Shown: positions 1-7,431 of the stretch, piece by piece | Position numbering within the stretch: the first letter of the stretch is position 1 | Layout of the letters: each line of letters opens with the position of its first letter | Origin: CAKRPJ01 sp934376955 | GTDB lineage: Bacteria; Bacillota; Clostridia; Lachnospirales; Lachnospiraceae | Direction: 5' to 3' | Assembly: GCA_934376955.1 (NCBI GenBank) | Contig: CAKRPJ010000041.1 | Location: 1-21,715, forward strand | Length of the DNA: 21,715 bases | Made by a program: the position numbers and the translations under genes | Notes under the pieces: generated by a model | Database searches by the model: none | The model's input: the letters and a program-made list of their open reading frames with translations, nothing else | What the model was told of the DNA's origin: nothing

Positions 1-1338
1 CCGGAGGATATCGAGGGAATGCACGCTGCACAGGGTATCTTAACAGTCCGCGGTGGTATGACATCCCACGCAGCAGTAGTTGCACGTGGTATGGGTACCT
101 GCTGTGTATCCGGCTGCGGCGAGATCAAGATCAACGAGGAGAAGAAGGAATTCACACTCGGCGGACATACCTTCCACGAGGGCGATTACATCTCCTTAGA
201 CGGTACAACAGGTAAGATCTACAACGGCGATATCAAGACACAGGAAGCTTCCGTAGGCGGAAACTTCAAGAGAATCATGGATTGGGCTGACTCCTTCAGA
301 AAGCTCGGTGTTCGTACAAACGCAGATACACCGGCTGATACAAAGAACGCAGTTAAGCTTGGTGCAGAGGGTATCGGCCTTTGCCGTACAGAGCATATGT
401 TCTTTGATCCGGAGAGAATCCACAACTTAAGAAAGATGATCGTTTCTGATACATTAGAGGACAGAGAGGAAGCATTAAGCAAGCTCCTTCCGTATCAGAA
501 GGGTGACTTCAAGGCTATGTATAAGGCTCTTGAGGGAAGACCGATGACAGTTCGTTACTTAGATCCGCCGCTGCATGAGTTCACTCCTAAGACAATTGAG
601 GAGATGGCTGAGCTTGCTAAGGATATGGGCAAGACAGTTGAGGAGATCAAGAAGAAATGCGACGATCTTCACGAGTTCAACCCGATGATGGGTCATCGTG
701 GATGCCGTCTTGCAGTTACCTATCCGGAGCTTGCAAAGATGCAGACACGTGCTATCATGGAAGCTGCTATCGAGGTTAAGGCTGAGGATGGCTACGATAT
801 CGTTCCGGAGATCATGATCCCGCTTGTAGGTGAGAGAAAAGAGCTCAAGTTCGTTAAGGATATCGTAGTTGAAGTTGCTGAGCAGGTTAAGAAAGAGAAA
901 GGCTCCGACATGCAGTACCATATCGGTACTATGATCGAGATCCCGCGTGCAGCTCTTACTGCAGGCCAGATCGCTGAGGAGGCTGAATTCTTCTCCTTCG
1001 GTACAAACGACCTTACTCAGATGACCTTCGGCTTCTCCCGTGACGATGCAGGTAAGTTCCTTGATTCCTACTACAAGGCAAAGATCTACGAGTCTGATCC
1101 GTTCGCAAGACTTGACCAGACTGGTGTTGGCCGCCTTGTTGAGCTGGCAGTTAAGGAAGGACGTGCTACTCGTCCGGAGCTTAAGTGCGGTATCTGTGGT
1201 GAGCACGGCGGAGATCCGTCTTCCGTTGAGTTCTGCCATAAGGTAGGCTTAAACTATGTATCCTGTTCACCGTTCCGTGTTCCGATCGCAAGACTGGCTG
1301 CTGCACAGGCTGCTCTGCACGAAAAAGGATACAAATAA
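1..1338 (+). CDS. ppdK: Pyruvate, phosphate dikinase, C-terminal part (5' end outside window)
   Basis: The reading frame is open from base 1, so the gene begins upstream; about 445 codons of an enzyme usually near 875 residues are present. The enzyme interconverts pyruvate, ATP and phosphate with phosphoenolpyruvate, AMP and pyrophosphate in the cytoplasm, and in anaerobic Firmicutes it commonly works in glycolysis. The phosphohistidine swivelling domain is seen at once as GGMTSHAAVVARGMG (bases 52-96), with the phospho-accepting His in TSHAA. The TIM-barrel PEP/pyruvate domain follows, with GAEGIGLCRTEHMFF, GHRGCRL, EIMIPL, SFGTNDLTQ and the catalytic Cys/His region CGICGEHGGDP near the end. 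TEHMFF and the overall pattern fit PPDK better than PEP synthase or PTS enzyme I. Codon use is strongly biased, as expected of a highly expressed gene. A terminator follows within 40 bases. Confidence 0.96.
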   Translation, partial: PEDIEGMHAAQGILTVRGGMTSHAAVVARGMGTCCVSGCGEIKINEEKKEFTLGGHTFHEGDYISLDGTTGKIYNGDIKTQEASVGGNFKRIMDWADSFRKLGVRTNADTPADTKNAVKLGAEGIGLCRTEHMFFDPERIHNLRKMIVSDTLEDREEALSKLLPYQKGDFKAMYKALEGRPMTVRYLDPPLHEFTPKTIEEMAELAKDMGKTVEEIKKKCDDLHEFNPMMGHRGCRLAVTYPELAKMQTRAIMEAAIEVKAEDGYDIVPEIMIPLVGERKELKFVKDIVVEVAEQVKKEKGSDMQYHIGTMIEIPRAALTAGQIAEEAEFFSFGTNDLTQMTFGFSRDDAGKFLDSYYKAKIYESDPFARLDQTGVGRLVELAVKEGRATRPELKCGICGEHGGDPSSVEFCHKVGLNYVSCSPFRVPIARLAAAQAALHEKGYK

Positions 1339-1377
1339 GAAATAAAATAGGTCGGACTGATTTACGAAGACCTACAG

Positions 1378-1410
1378 AATTCCCCGGAAGTCTTTCCGGG
1401 GAATTTTATT
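1378..1410 (+). terminator. Rho-independent terminator of ppdK
   Basis: A perfect 12-base-pair stem (AATTCCCCGGAA at 1378-1389 pairing with TTCCGGGGAATT at 1394-1405) has a 4-base loop and is followed by TTATTT. It lies 40 bases after the ppdK stop and separates it from the regulator genes. Confidence 0.9.
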
Positions 1411-1503
1411 TCACAGGAAAGTGTCAGGGCGCATTTGTGACAGGAAAATCCGATGGAAGTTTTATCAAGCAAAAAGAGATCGCAGCATACAAAGGAGCGA
1501 GCC

Positions 1504-2244
1504 ATGAACGTTGCAGTTTGTGATGACCAGCAGGAGGTGCTAAAGGTCATCAGAAATATGTTAGCAGAGATCCCGGAAGTGAATCATATCGAAGTCTATC
1601 AGGACATCCGGATCCTGAAGGATGAAATGGGAGACGAAAATCGGCCGGATGTATTGATCATGGATATCTGCCATGAATATAATACGAAAATTCCGGAAAC
1701 GAAGGAGCGGCAGGAGGGGATCGATTACGCCTACGAGCTGAACCAACAATATCCGGAGCTGCAGATCATTTATCTTACCGGATATACGACAAGATATTCC
1801 CAACATATTTTCCTGAAGCCGGTCAATCTTGTGGGATATCTTACAAAGCCGGTGAACGCGGATATCCTCAAGAAGCTTTTAACGATCGCAAAGGAGCAAC
1901 GGATCAAAGACGATGAAAAGCGGGTGTCGATCATGTGCCGGAACCAGCAGCAGATCTTTTATCTCAATGAGATCTGGTATCTGGAGAGCAGCGCCCACCG
2001 AACCATGATCCATACATACGAAAATGAGCACGTGTGCCATGATAAGCTCTCGGAGCTGGAGGCACGGATGGGGGAAACCTTTGTGCGGTGTCACCAGAGT
2101 TTCCTTGTAAATATGAAATACATCCGGCGGGTGGAGCATGACCGGTTCAAACTGGAAAACGGGGAGGAGATTCCCATCAGCAAAAAGCGGTATATGGAAG
2201 CGCGAGCGAGATATTTTCAGTATCTGGAGGATGCGGTGTCATGA
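1504..2244 (+). CDS. LytTR-family response regulator (RR1)
   Basis: This is a 246-residue two-component regulator of the AgrA/LytR type: a CheY-like receiver followed by a LytTR DNA-binding domain. The receiver has the acidic pair D7-D8, phospho-acceptor D54 in LIMDI, T92 and K115 in LTKPV. LytTR occupies about residues 138-240, with the family signatures YLES, FVRCHQSFLVN, YIRR and ISKKRY. An in-frame ATG exists at 1453, but the start at 1504 is chosen because AAAGGAG (1491-1497) lies 6 bases ahead of it and the protein then begins directly with the first receiver strand. The stop overlaps the next gene's start as ATGA at 2241-2244, so the regulator and the following ATPase protein are translationally coupled. 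It is a close paralogue of the broken regulator at 4129. Likely targets are the LytTR-like sites at 4021 and 4934 (inference). I saw no copy of that site upstream of this gene. Confidence 0.93.
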   Translation: MNVAVCDDQQEVLKVIRNMLAEIPEVNHIEVYQDIRILKDEMGDENRPDVLIMDICHEYNTKIPETKERQEGIDYAYELNQQYPELQIIYLTGYTTRYSQHIFLKPVNLVGYLTKPVNADILKKLLTIAKEQRIKDDEKRVSIMCRNQQQIFYLNEIWYLESSAHRTMIHTYENEHVCHDKLSELEARMGETFVRCHQSFLVNMKYIRRVEHDRFKLENGEEIPISKKRYMEARARYFQYLEDAVS

Positions 2245-3077
2245 TCGTACTTATATTTTTTACCATCTGCCAGTGTACGCTTCTCGTGATGAACTACATG
2301 CTCTTTCCGGGCATCCCGTCGGTCTGGAATCAAATAGGCATTCCGGTGGCCGCCATCAGTCTTTTTACGGAAATGGCGCTGGTCGTTAACTGTTACCGGA
2401 ACAGCAAAAATAAGGTACTTGAACAGGAAAAAGAGCGTCTGGAGCTTGAACTAGATAGAGAAAAGCTGGAGGCGGAGAGTGCCCAAATGCAGTCAGAGCG
2501 GTTAAACAGGCGGAGAGAAGATCTTCTGCGGATCGTGAAGGCGGCAGAGAATGAGCTTCACACGGAAGAACGGGGATCTGCGGCGGAAAAGATCAGGAAA
2601 GAGATTGAAAAGAACCGGGCCGGACAGTATTGTGCCAATATGATCTTAAATGTGCTGCTGGAGGAGTATGAGATCCGATGCCAAAAGAGGAATATCCGGT
2701 TATCCGTCGATACACTTGTGGGTGAGCTTCCGGGAATCTCCAAGCTCCATCAATGCAGCATCCTTTCCAATCTTATGAACAATGCCATGGAGGCGGTGGG
2801 ATATCTTCAGGAAAATGAAAGAGAGATTCGGGTCGATATTCATGTTCGGGCAGATTATCTGGTGGTGGCTGTAGAAAATCTATTCGCGGAAGAATATATC
2901 CGTATGGAAAAGAACGGTGAGCGCGGTTACGGCAGCAGGATCCTTCAGGAGATCGCACAGATATATGACGGAAACTGTCATGTGAAGATCGACAGAGAGA
3001 AAAGAATATATAAAAGTACGGTAATCCTGAACGCGGCGGGAAAAAGTGCTGAAGACTGGAGGGGGAGAACGGCATGA
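2241..3077 (+). CDS. GHKL-type histidine kinase-like ATPase protein without an H-box
   Basis: A 278-residue protein with two N-terminal hydrophobic helices (about residues 1-22 and 32-50), a charged coiled coil (about 55-100, rich in KERLELE-type sequence) and a C-terminal HATPase of the AgrC/GHKL class. The N box is SILSNLMNNAMEAV and the glycine box is GYGSRILQEIAQIYDG, followed by a final strand. In AgrC-like kinases the phosphoacceptor HDxxNH lies just before this ATPase domain; here that place reads NRRREDLL, with no histidine. The protein therefore cannot phosphorylate itself in the usual way. Its start overlaps the RR1 stop (ATGA), and its own stop overlaps the start of the next gene (ATGA, 3074-3077), which encodes the missing H-box. 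I infer that it supplies the ATPase half of a two-protein kinase; a degenerate or regulatory pseudokinase is the alternative. Confidence 0.85.
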   Translation: MIVLIFFTICQCTLLVMNYMLFPGIPSVWNQIGIPVAAISLFTEMALVVNCYRNSKNKVLEQEKERLELELDREKLEAESAQMQSERLNRRREDLLRIVKAAENELHTEERGSAAEKIRKEIEKNRAGQYCANMILNVLLEEYEIRCQKRNIRLSVDTLVGELPGISKLHQCSILSNLMNNAMEAVGYLQENEREIRVDIHVRADYLVVAVENLFAEEYIRMEKNGERGYGSRILQEIAQIYDGNCHVKIDREKRIYKSTVILNAAGKSAEDWRGRTA

Positions 3078-3943
3078 ATACGGATGCGGTTTTGCGAATG
3101 CTGATCGGCGTGCTTGGCCTTATGCCTACGACCTTTTTCCTGATGCAGACATTAAAATGGCGGGGATCAATTACAAAGGTGCTGATCCTGCAGATCATCT
3201 TTAATATCCTTTCATGCAGCGCGAAAGAATATATGAATTTGCTGAGTGATCAGGAAGTGATCGGAATGACGAGCTGGGTACTGATGGCGATATATTTAAG
3301 CGGTGTCTTTCTGTGCTTTGGCGATTCTCTGAAAAGAATCATATTGATGGTAGTGGTCGCGATCGGATGTACGACAGTTGCGGAGCTTATCTGCAATGCG
3401 ATATTCGTAAATAATGGCTGGCTGGTCACAGGCTCATTTTGGGGGGTCTACGATTATGTACGTGCCATGACATGCGAGATTATACTTTTAAGTCTGATCC
3501 TCATGGGAATGGTTTTCCTGATAAAGTGGAGACGGTCTTTGTTCCGCGAAAAAAGCCAGATAGTCACAGCCTTGATCGCAGTCAGCGTTCTTGCGGGAAT
3601 GTATCCCTATATGGATTACATCTCGAAAAAACAGCATCCGATCTCCATCGGTCAGCAGTTCCTTTTTATCCTGATCATTATGATCTATATGTTCCTCCCA
3701 CTTATCGCCGAGGAGACAGAAAAACGTCAGGAAAATGAGAAAATGTTAAAGGCGCTGAAGGAACGGTTTGAAATCGAAAAAAGCCACTTAAAGCTCTTAG
3801 AGGACTTTGAAACCGACCAGCGAAAACTCGAACATGACTTCAACAACCAGATGATGGTCGTTATGGGAATGATGGAGATGGGAGAATGGACGGCCGCGGA
3901 GGAAATGTTGGGAGAGCTGGATAAGAGGATCGGGAAGGTGTAG
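3074..3943 (+). CDS. Polytopic membrane sensor with kinase H-box but no ATPase domain
   Basis: A 289-residue protein. Six or seven hydrophobic segments fill roughly residues 8-220, as in AgrC-like sensors. A cytoplasmic helix rich in charged residues follows, then the phosphoacceptor motif LEHDFNNQ with His near residue 254. This matches the HDxxNH box of the LytTR-partner kinases. The protein stops 36 residues after the start of the motif, in the second dimerisation helix, and has no N or G box. No GHKL-like frame continues after the stop at 3941-3943, so this does not look like a recent frameshift. The gene overlaps the H-box-less ATPase gene by 4 bases (ATGA). I infer that the two proteins together make one sensor kinase for RR1; simple C-terminal truncation is the alternative. 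A terminator lies about 55 bases downstream. Confidence 0.82.
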   Translation: MNTDAVLRMLIGVLGLMPTTFFLMQTLKWRGSITKVLILQIIFNILSCSAKEYMNLLSDQEVIGMTSWVLMAIYLSGVFLCFGDSLKRIILMVVVAIGCTTVAELICNAIFVNNGWLVTGSFWGVYDYVRAMTCEIILLSLILMGMVFLIKWRRSLFREKSQIVTALIAVSVLAGMYPYMDYISKKQHPISIGQQFLFILIIMIYMFLPLIAEETEKRQENEKMLKALKERFEIEKSHLKLLEDFETDQRKLEHDFNNQMMVVMGMMEMGEWTAAEEMLGELDKRIGKV

Positions 3944-3998
3944 GAAGAAAAATCAACAAGAGAATATAGAGAAATTGGAATGTGAGAGGAATGCCTTT

Positions 3999-4024
3999 GG
4001 GAGAAGGTGTTTCTCTCTTTTTTT
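3999..4024 (+). terminator. Rho-independent terminator after the sensor gene
   Basis: A 7-base-pair stem (GGGAGAA at 3999-4005 with TTCTCTC at 4011-4017, including one G-U pair) has a 5-base loop and is followed by seven T's (4018-4024). The T tract runs directly into the first half of the LytTR-like site. Confidence 0.65.
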
Positions 4025-4083
4025 GTCGAAAACTGGGATGATTTTGACGACGGCGAAAGCTGAATATCATCTTATTGTATAAT
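4021..4083 (+). promoter_or_regulatory. LytTR-like direct-repeat operator and promoter for RR2
   Basis: TTTTGTCGA (4021-4029) and TTTTGACGA (4042-4050) match at 8 of 9 bases and are exactly 21 bases apart, two helical turns. The -10 hexamer TATAAT (4078-4083) starts 36 bases after the second repeat starts. No good -35 lies at the normal 17-base distance, which fits an activator-dependent promoter. LytTR regulators typically bind paired 9-base repeats with about 12 bases between them. The same arrangement recurs before tadZ at 4934. The geometry is visible; which protein binds is inference. Confidence 0.6.
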
Positions 4084-4128
4084 CTGCAATTAGAGAACAC
4101 CTATGAAAAAGATGTAAGGGGATACAAA

Positions 4129-4877
4129 ATGAGAATTGCAGTGTGTGACGATCAGGCGGAAGTATTGCTCGCTGTCGAACGTATGTTTTCTGGGGGGGGG
4201 TAATAACTGGCATAGAAAATGTCGATACCTATCAGGATATCAGAAAACTGAAAGAAGAATTCCGGGAAGGAAATCGCTCAGATGTACTGCTCATGGATAT
4301 CTGCCATGTGTTTAATCCAGCACTTCCGAAAACGAAGGAACGACAAGAAGGAATTGACTGTGCGTACGAGTTAAATCAGAAATTTCCAGATCTTCAGATC
4401 ATCTATATGACGGAAGATACAAAAAAATATTCCCAGCATATTTTTTTGAAACCGGTGAACCTCCTCGGCTACCTTACAAAGCCGGTGAATCCGGTTATTT
4501 TAAAGAAGCTTCTTGAAATCGCAAAAGAAAAACAGAAACGGGATGAAGAAAAGCGTGTGATAATCATGTGCCGGAATCATAAGCAGATATTCTATCTCGA
4601 TGAGATCTTGTATCTGGAAAGCCGGGCCCACCGAACCATGATCCATACCTATGAGGGTGAAGATGTGTGTCACGACAAAATATCGGATCTTGAACAGAGA
4701 ATGGGAGAAACTTTTGTGCGCTGCCACCAGAGTTTTCTTGTCAATATGAGATATATCCGGCGGATCGAAAATGAAAGCTTTAAGCTGGAAAATGGTGAGG
4801 AGATTTCAATCAGTAAGAGGAGATATGTGGAGACGAAGGAACGGTATTTCGCATATCTGAATAAAATTGAAAAATAG
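4129..4877 (+). pseudogene. Second LytTR response regulator (RR2), frameshifted at a G9 tract
   Basis: A close paralogue of RR1, with about seven residues in ten identical by eye. Reading starts at ATG 4129 behind AAGGGG (RBS) and gives MRIAVCDDQAEV, including the acidic pair of the receiver. It then hits nine G's (4192-4200) and TAA at 4201, after 24 codons. The rest of the protein continues without a break in another frame from about 4203 to the stop at 4875-4877: VDTYQDI, the phospho-acceptor LLMDI, LTKPV and a complete LytTR domain with FVRCHQSFLVN and ISKRRY. Seven or ten G's would restore one full-length frame. The internal ATG at 4293 has no ribosome binding site and would lose the acidic pocket. 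The gene may be dead, phase-variable by G-tract slippage, rescued by transcriptional slippage, or affected by a homopolymer sequencing error. Its intact LytTR half suggests recent or reversible loss. No kinase gene accompanies it. Confidence 0.85.
4192..4200 (+). repeat. Homopolymeric G9 tract inside RR2
   Basis: Nine consecutive G's lie within the first 25 codons of a regulator gene. Long G runs are the classic substrate for slipped-strand length change. The present length is out of frame, while 7 or 10 would be in frame. Confidence 0.9.
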
Positions 4878-4897
4878 AGATAGCAAAAATGACCATT

Positions 4898-4937
4898 AAA
4901 AAGGGAAACTTCCTTTCAAGGAGAAGTTTCCTTTTTT
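4898..4937 (+). terminator. Rho-independent terminator after RR2
   Basis: The stem GGAAACTTC (4904-4912) pairs with GAAGTTTCC (4923-4931) around a 10-base loop. It is flanked by an A-rich run upstream and six T's downstream (4932-4937), so it could work in both directions. The T tract overlaps the start of the operator in front of tadZ. Confidence 0.82.
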
Positions 4938-4996
4938 GTCGAAAACAGGAATGATTTTGAACGCCGCAATAAAAGTTAAGGAATATATGCTATCTT
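4934..4996 (+). promoter_or_regulatory. LytTR-like direct-repeat operator and promoter of the pilus operon
   Basis: TTTTGTCGA (4934-4942) is identical to the first repeat at 4021. TTTTGAACG (4955-4963) stands 21 bases later, as in the other copy. The -10 candidate TATCTT (4991-4996) again starts 36 bases after the second repeat and is preceded by TGC, an extended -10. The sequence between the repeats is also nearly conserved (AAACNGGNATGA). This is the only promoter I can place ahead of the pilus genes, about 75 bases upstream of the tadZ start. Binding by RR1 or RR2 is inference from spacing and neighbourhood. Confidence 0.62.
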
Positions 4997-5068
4997 ATTT
5001 CTAGCAAATAGGAGATATTTTGCTTCTATTCGGATAATTACAAAAAGAAAATAAACGGGGGACTTGGT

Positions 5069-6115
5069 ATGAATATTTTACTTGCAATAGCAGACTCGAA
5101 TAAAGAGTACCTGAGAAAAATATCAGAAGAGCTGCAGGGCTACAGCGATCTGACGATCTATGTTTATACCAGTGCAGATAAACTTGAAAATGCGATGGAA
5201 AATGAATCCTTTGATGTTGTAATGTTTGATCCGGATCTGTCGGAATCAAAAATCAATTTTTTAAGGGTCAAAATGCCGATCTGTCTCTATAGCGAGGAGG
5301 CGGAAAATGCAAGCTTATATAAGGAATGTGCTCATATTTCAAAATATCAGAGAATCAGCAAAATATATAAGGAAATGATCCGTGCTTATGCAGAAAAAGC
5401 CGGATATTCCTATGAATCAGATCGTGCGGGAAAAATGTCAGTCGTGTCGGTATACTCCCCGATCGGAGGAAGCGGAAAAACTACAGTTGCACTTACAATT
5501 GCCGATTTGGCAGCAAAAAAAGGAAAGAGGTCTTTGTTTTTAAGTCTGGAGGCATTGTGCAGCGCTGATGCACTTAATCCATATCAGGAGCCGGGAATCG
5601 TGGCATTGGCGGAAGCCGCTGCAGACGAGAGCGTGAACTTTGAATTGAAAATTAAAAGCCTGATGAAGCAGGGCATGAATGATATCTACTATGTAGAAGG
5701 ATTTGAACGACTTGCAGACTATAAAGCCGTATCCGGCGAGGAAATCGAGGATGTCATCAACAAAATACAGAGAAGCGGCGTATGCGATATACTGGTCATT
5801 GATCTCAATAGTAGTATCGGATCAATGGAAGCGTCGGTAATGAAAATATCCGATACGATCATCATAACAGAAAAGCCCGGAGAGCTGTGTTCGATGAAGA
5901 TGCAGCTGTTTTTACGACAGGGAATCGTCAATGAGTATAAGAAAAAAATGCTGGTAGTTCATAACTTCGCTGAAAGTAATTCCTCGTACTGCGGACAAAA
6001 TGCATTTGCTGAGGCGGGACTGATCCACAATTATGGAAATTTACAGATGAAAAATATTCTGCATGCAATCGAAAAAAATGGAGAAATGGACATCGACAGA
6101 ATTCTGGAATCATAA
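5069..6115 (+). CDS. tadZ: TadZ/CpaE-like pilus localisation ATPase
   Basis: A 348-residue protein made of a degenerate receiver-like N-terminal domain (about residues 1-110, beginning MNILLAIADSNKEYL) and a ParA/MinD-type P-loop ATPase (about 125-345). The P loop reads PIGGSGKTT with K137 in the GKT. The extra signature lysine of ParA/MinD enzymes (KGGxGKT) is replaced by I132, a deviation typical of the TadZ subgroup; the TadZ structure from Eubacterium rectale has this same atypical receiver plus ATPase build. TadZ proteins mark the cell pole or assembly site for the Tad machine. GGGGGACTTGGT precedes the ATG, and the gene is first in the operon, 17 bases before tadA. The receiver-like domain has no standard phospho-acceptor environment (DPD in place of the usual strand-end Asp), so phosphorylation is doubtful. 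Confidence 0.88.
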   Translation: MNILLAIADSNKEYLRKISEELQGYSDLTIYVYTSADKLENAMENESFDVVMFDPDLSESKINFLRVKMPICLYSEEAENASLYKECAHISKYQRISKIYKEMIRAYAEKAGYSYESDRAGKMSVVSVYSPIGGSGKTTVALTIADLAAKKGKRSLFLSLEALCSADALNPYQEPGIVALAEAAADESVNFELKIKSLMKQGMNDIYYVEGFERLADYKAVSGEEIEDVINKIQRSGVCDILVIDLNSSIGSMEASVMKISDTIIITEKPGELCSMKMQLFLRQGIVNEYKKKMLVVHNFAESNSSYCGQNAFAEAGLIHNYGNLQMKNILHAIEKNGEMDIDRILES

Positions 6116-6132
6116 CGTAAAAGGGGTTTTTT

Positions 6133-7431
6133 ATGGCAAAAGAATATTTTATGAATGAAGTTTCTGTCTTAAAAAAGATCATTCAAGAGGCCGGACGGAT
6201 ACGGGAATATTCAGAAAATGAAATGATTGAACTGATCGAACAGAAGATCCAGGACCGGATTGAATGGGCAAGACAGAATGATGAAGGGCTTTACTGGTAC
6301 TACCAGAATTTGTCATTCAAAGATAAAAAAACATTAATTTATACTGTAACAGAAGCTGTAGAGGGCCTTGGAATTCTTGGAAAGATCATTATGGATCCGG
6401 ATATTACAGAGGTCATGATCAATGGATACGACACGATTTTTGTGGAGAAAAGCGGAAAATTAATGCGGCTGGAGGAGCACTTTGAGAGCAGTGAGGATCT
6501 GGAACGTATCGTAAAGCGGTTCGTCAGCAGCATGGATCGAACAGTTGATGCCAGCAATCCGATCGTTGATGCCAGACTTGAGGATGGATCTCGTGTCCAT
6601 GTTGTTCTACCACCGGTGGCATTGAACGGGGCAACGGTCACGATACGACGCTTCTCGAAAAATCCGATGACGATCGAAAAGCTTCTTTCCTACGGCTCCA
6701 TTACAGCGGAAGCGGCAGATTTTCTGGAAAAAGTAGTAGCCACAAGACATAACGTGTTTGTGTGCGGCGGAACAGGAAGCGGAAAGACAACATTTTTAAA
6801 TGCACTTTCCAATTATATACAGCCATGGGAACGTGTAATTACAATTGAGGACTCAGCAGAGCTTCAGATTAAAAATATTCCAAACCTGGTACGTATGGAG
6901 ACGAAAAAGGCAAATTCAAAAGAAGCAAATGAAATCACGATCCGTGATCTGATCAAAGCATCTCTGCGAATGAGACCGGACCGGATCATTGTCGGAGAGG
7001 TTCGTGGCCCGGAAGCACTTGATATGCTTCAGGCTATGAATACAGGACATGACGGCAGCCTTTCCACCGGTCATGCGAACTCACCGGAAGGAATGCTCTC
7101 ACGACTCGAGACAATGGTACTTACCGGAAGTGCAGACCTTCCGCTGGAGGCGATCCGACAGCAGATCGCTTCGGCCGTGGATTATATTGTCCATTTATCA
7201 AGACTGCGCGACTTTTCCAGAAAGTGTATGGAGATCAGCGAGGTCACGGGCTACAAGGATGGCAGGGTAACGTTAAATTCAATCTACAAATTTAAAGAGG
7301 ACGAGAAGTCAACCTTAAAGAAAGTATCCGGAAGACTGGTAAGGACAGAAAATAAGATCCAGAATCAAGATAAATTTATTCTGGCCGGAGTATATGACTA
7401 TCTGGAGGAAAATGATGGACGAGAAGAATAA
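6133..7431 (+). CDS. tadA: TadA/CpaF-family pilus assembly ATPase
   Basis: A 432-residue secretion ATPase of the GspE/TadA superfamily, the cytoplasmic motor of the Tad pilus. The N-terminal part (about residues 1-190) has the family segment ITEVMINGYDTIFVE and the arginine-bearing strand ATVTIRRFS. The P loop is GGTGSGKT (212-219, K218). The Walker B region is RIIVGEVRG with the catalytic Glu at 289, and the His box TGHDGSLSTGHANSP follows. Length and motif spacing are normal for CpaF proteins. AAAAGGGG precedes the ATG by six bases. The gene end overlaps tadB by about 17 bases, so the motor and the first membrane platform protein are coupled. Confidence 0.95.
   Translation: MAKEYFMNEVSVLKKIIQEAGRIREYSENEMIELIEQKIQDRIEWARQNDEGLYWYYQNLSFKDKKTLIYTVTEAVEGLGILGKIIMDPDITEVMINGYDTIFVEKSGKLMRLEEHFESSEDLERIVKRFVSSMDRTVDASNPIVDARLEDGSRVHVVLPPVALNGATVTIRRFSKNPMTIEKLLSYGSITAEAADFLEKVVATRHNVFVCGGTGSGKTTFLNALSNYIQPWERVITIEDSAELQIKNIPNLVRMETKKANSKEANEITIRDLIKASLRMRPDRIIVGEVRGPEALDMLQAMNTGHDGSLSTGHANSPEGMLSRLETMVLTGSADLPLEAIRQQIASAVDYIVHLSRLRDFSRKCMEISEVTGYKDGRVTLNSIYKFKEDEKSTLKKVSGRLVRTENKIQNQDKFILAGVYDYLEENDGREE

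Noticed and set aside
559..1239. A 226-codon open frame on the minus strand inside ppdK
   Set aside because: It is the antisense shadow of a highly codon-biased real gene, with no ribosome binding site and no recognisable domain.
1421..1466. GTGTCAGG/GTGACAGG repeats and TTGTGA...TTTTAT as a LytTR site or promoter for RR1
   Set aside because: The repeats are 16 rather than 21 bases apart and differ from the other operators, and the promoter-like boxes have a 19-base gap. The signal is too weak to call.
1453..1503. N-terminal extension of RR1 from an upstream ATG
   Set aside because: It would add a 17-residue tail (MEVLSSKKRSQHTKERA) not seen in receivers and lacks a ribosome binding site, whereas the ATG at 1504 has AAAGGAG at ideal spacing.
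4293..4877. A separate 194-residue gene starting at ATG 4293
   Set aside because: The frame continues upstream as receiver sequence back to about 4203, the ATG has no ribosome binding site, and the product would lack the acidic pocket. It is the downstream part of frameshifted RR2.
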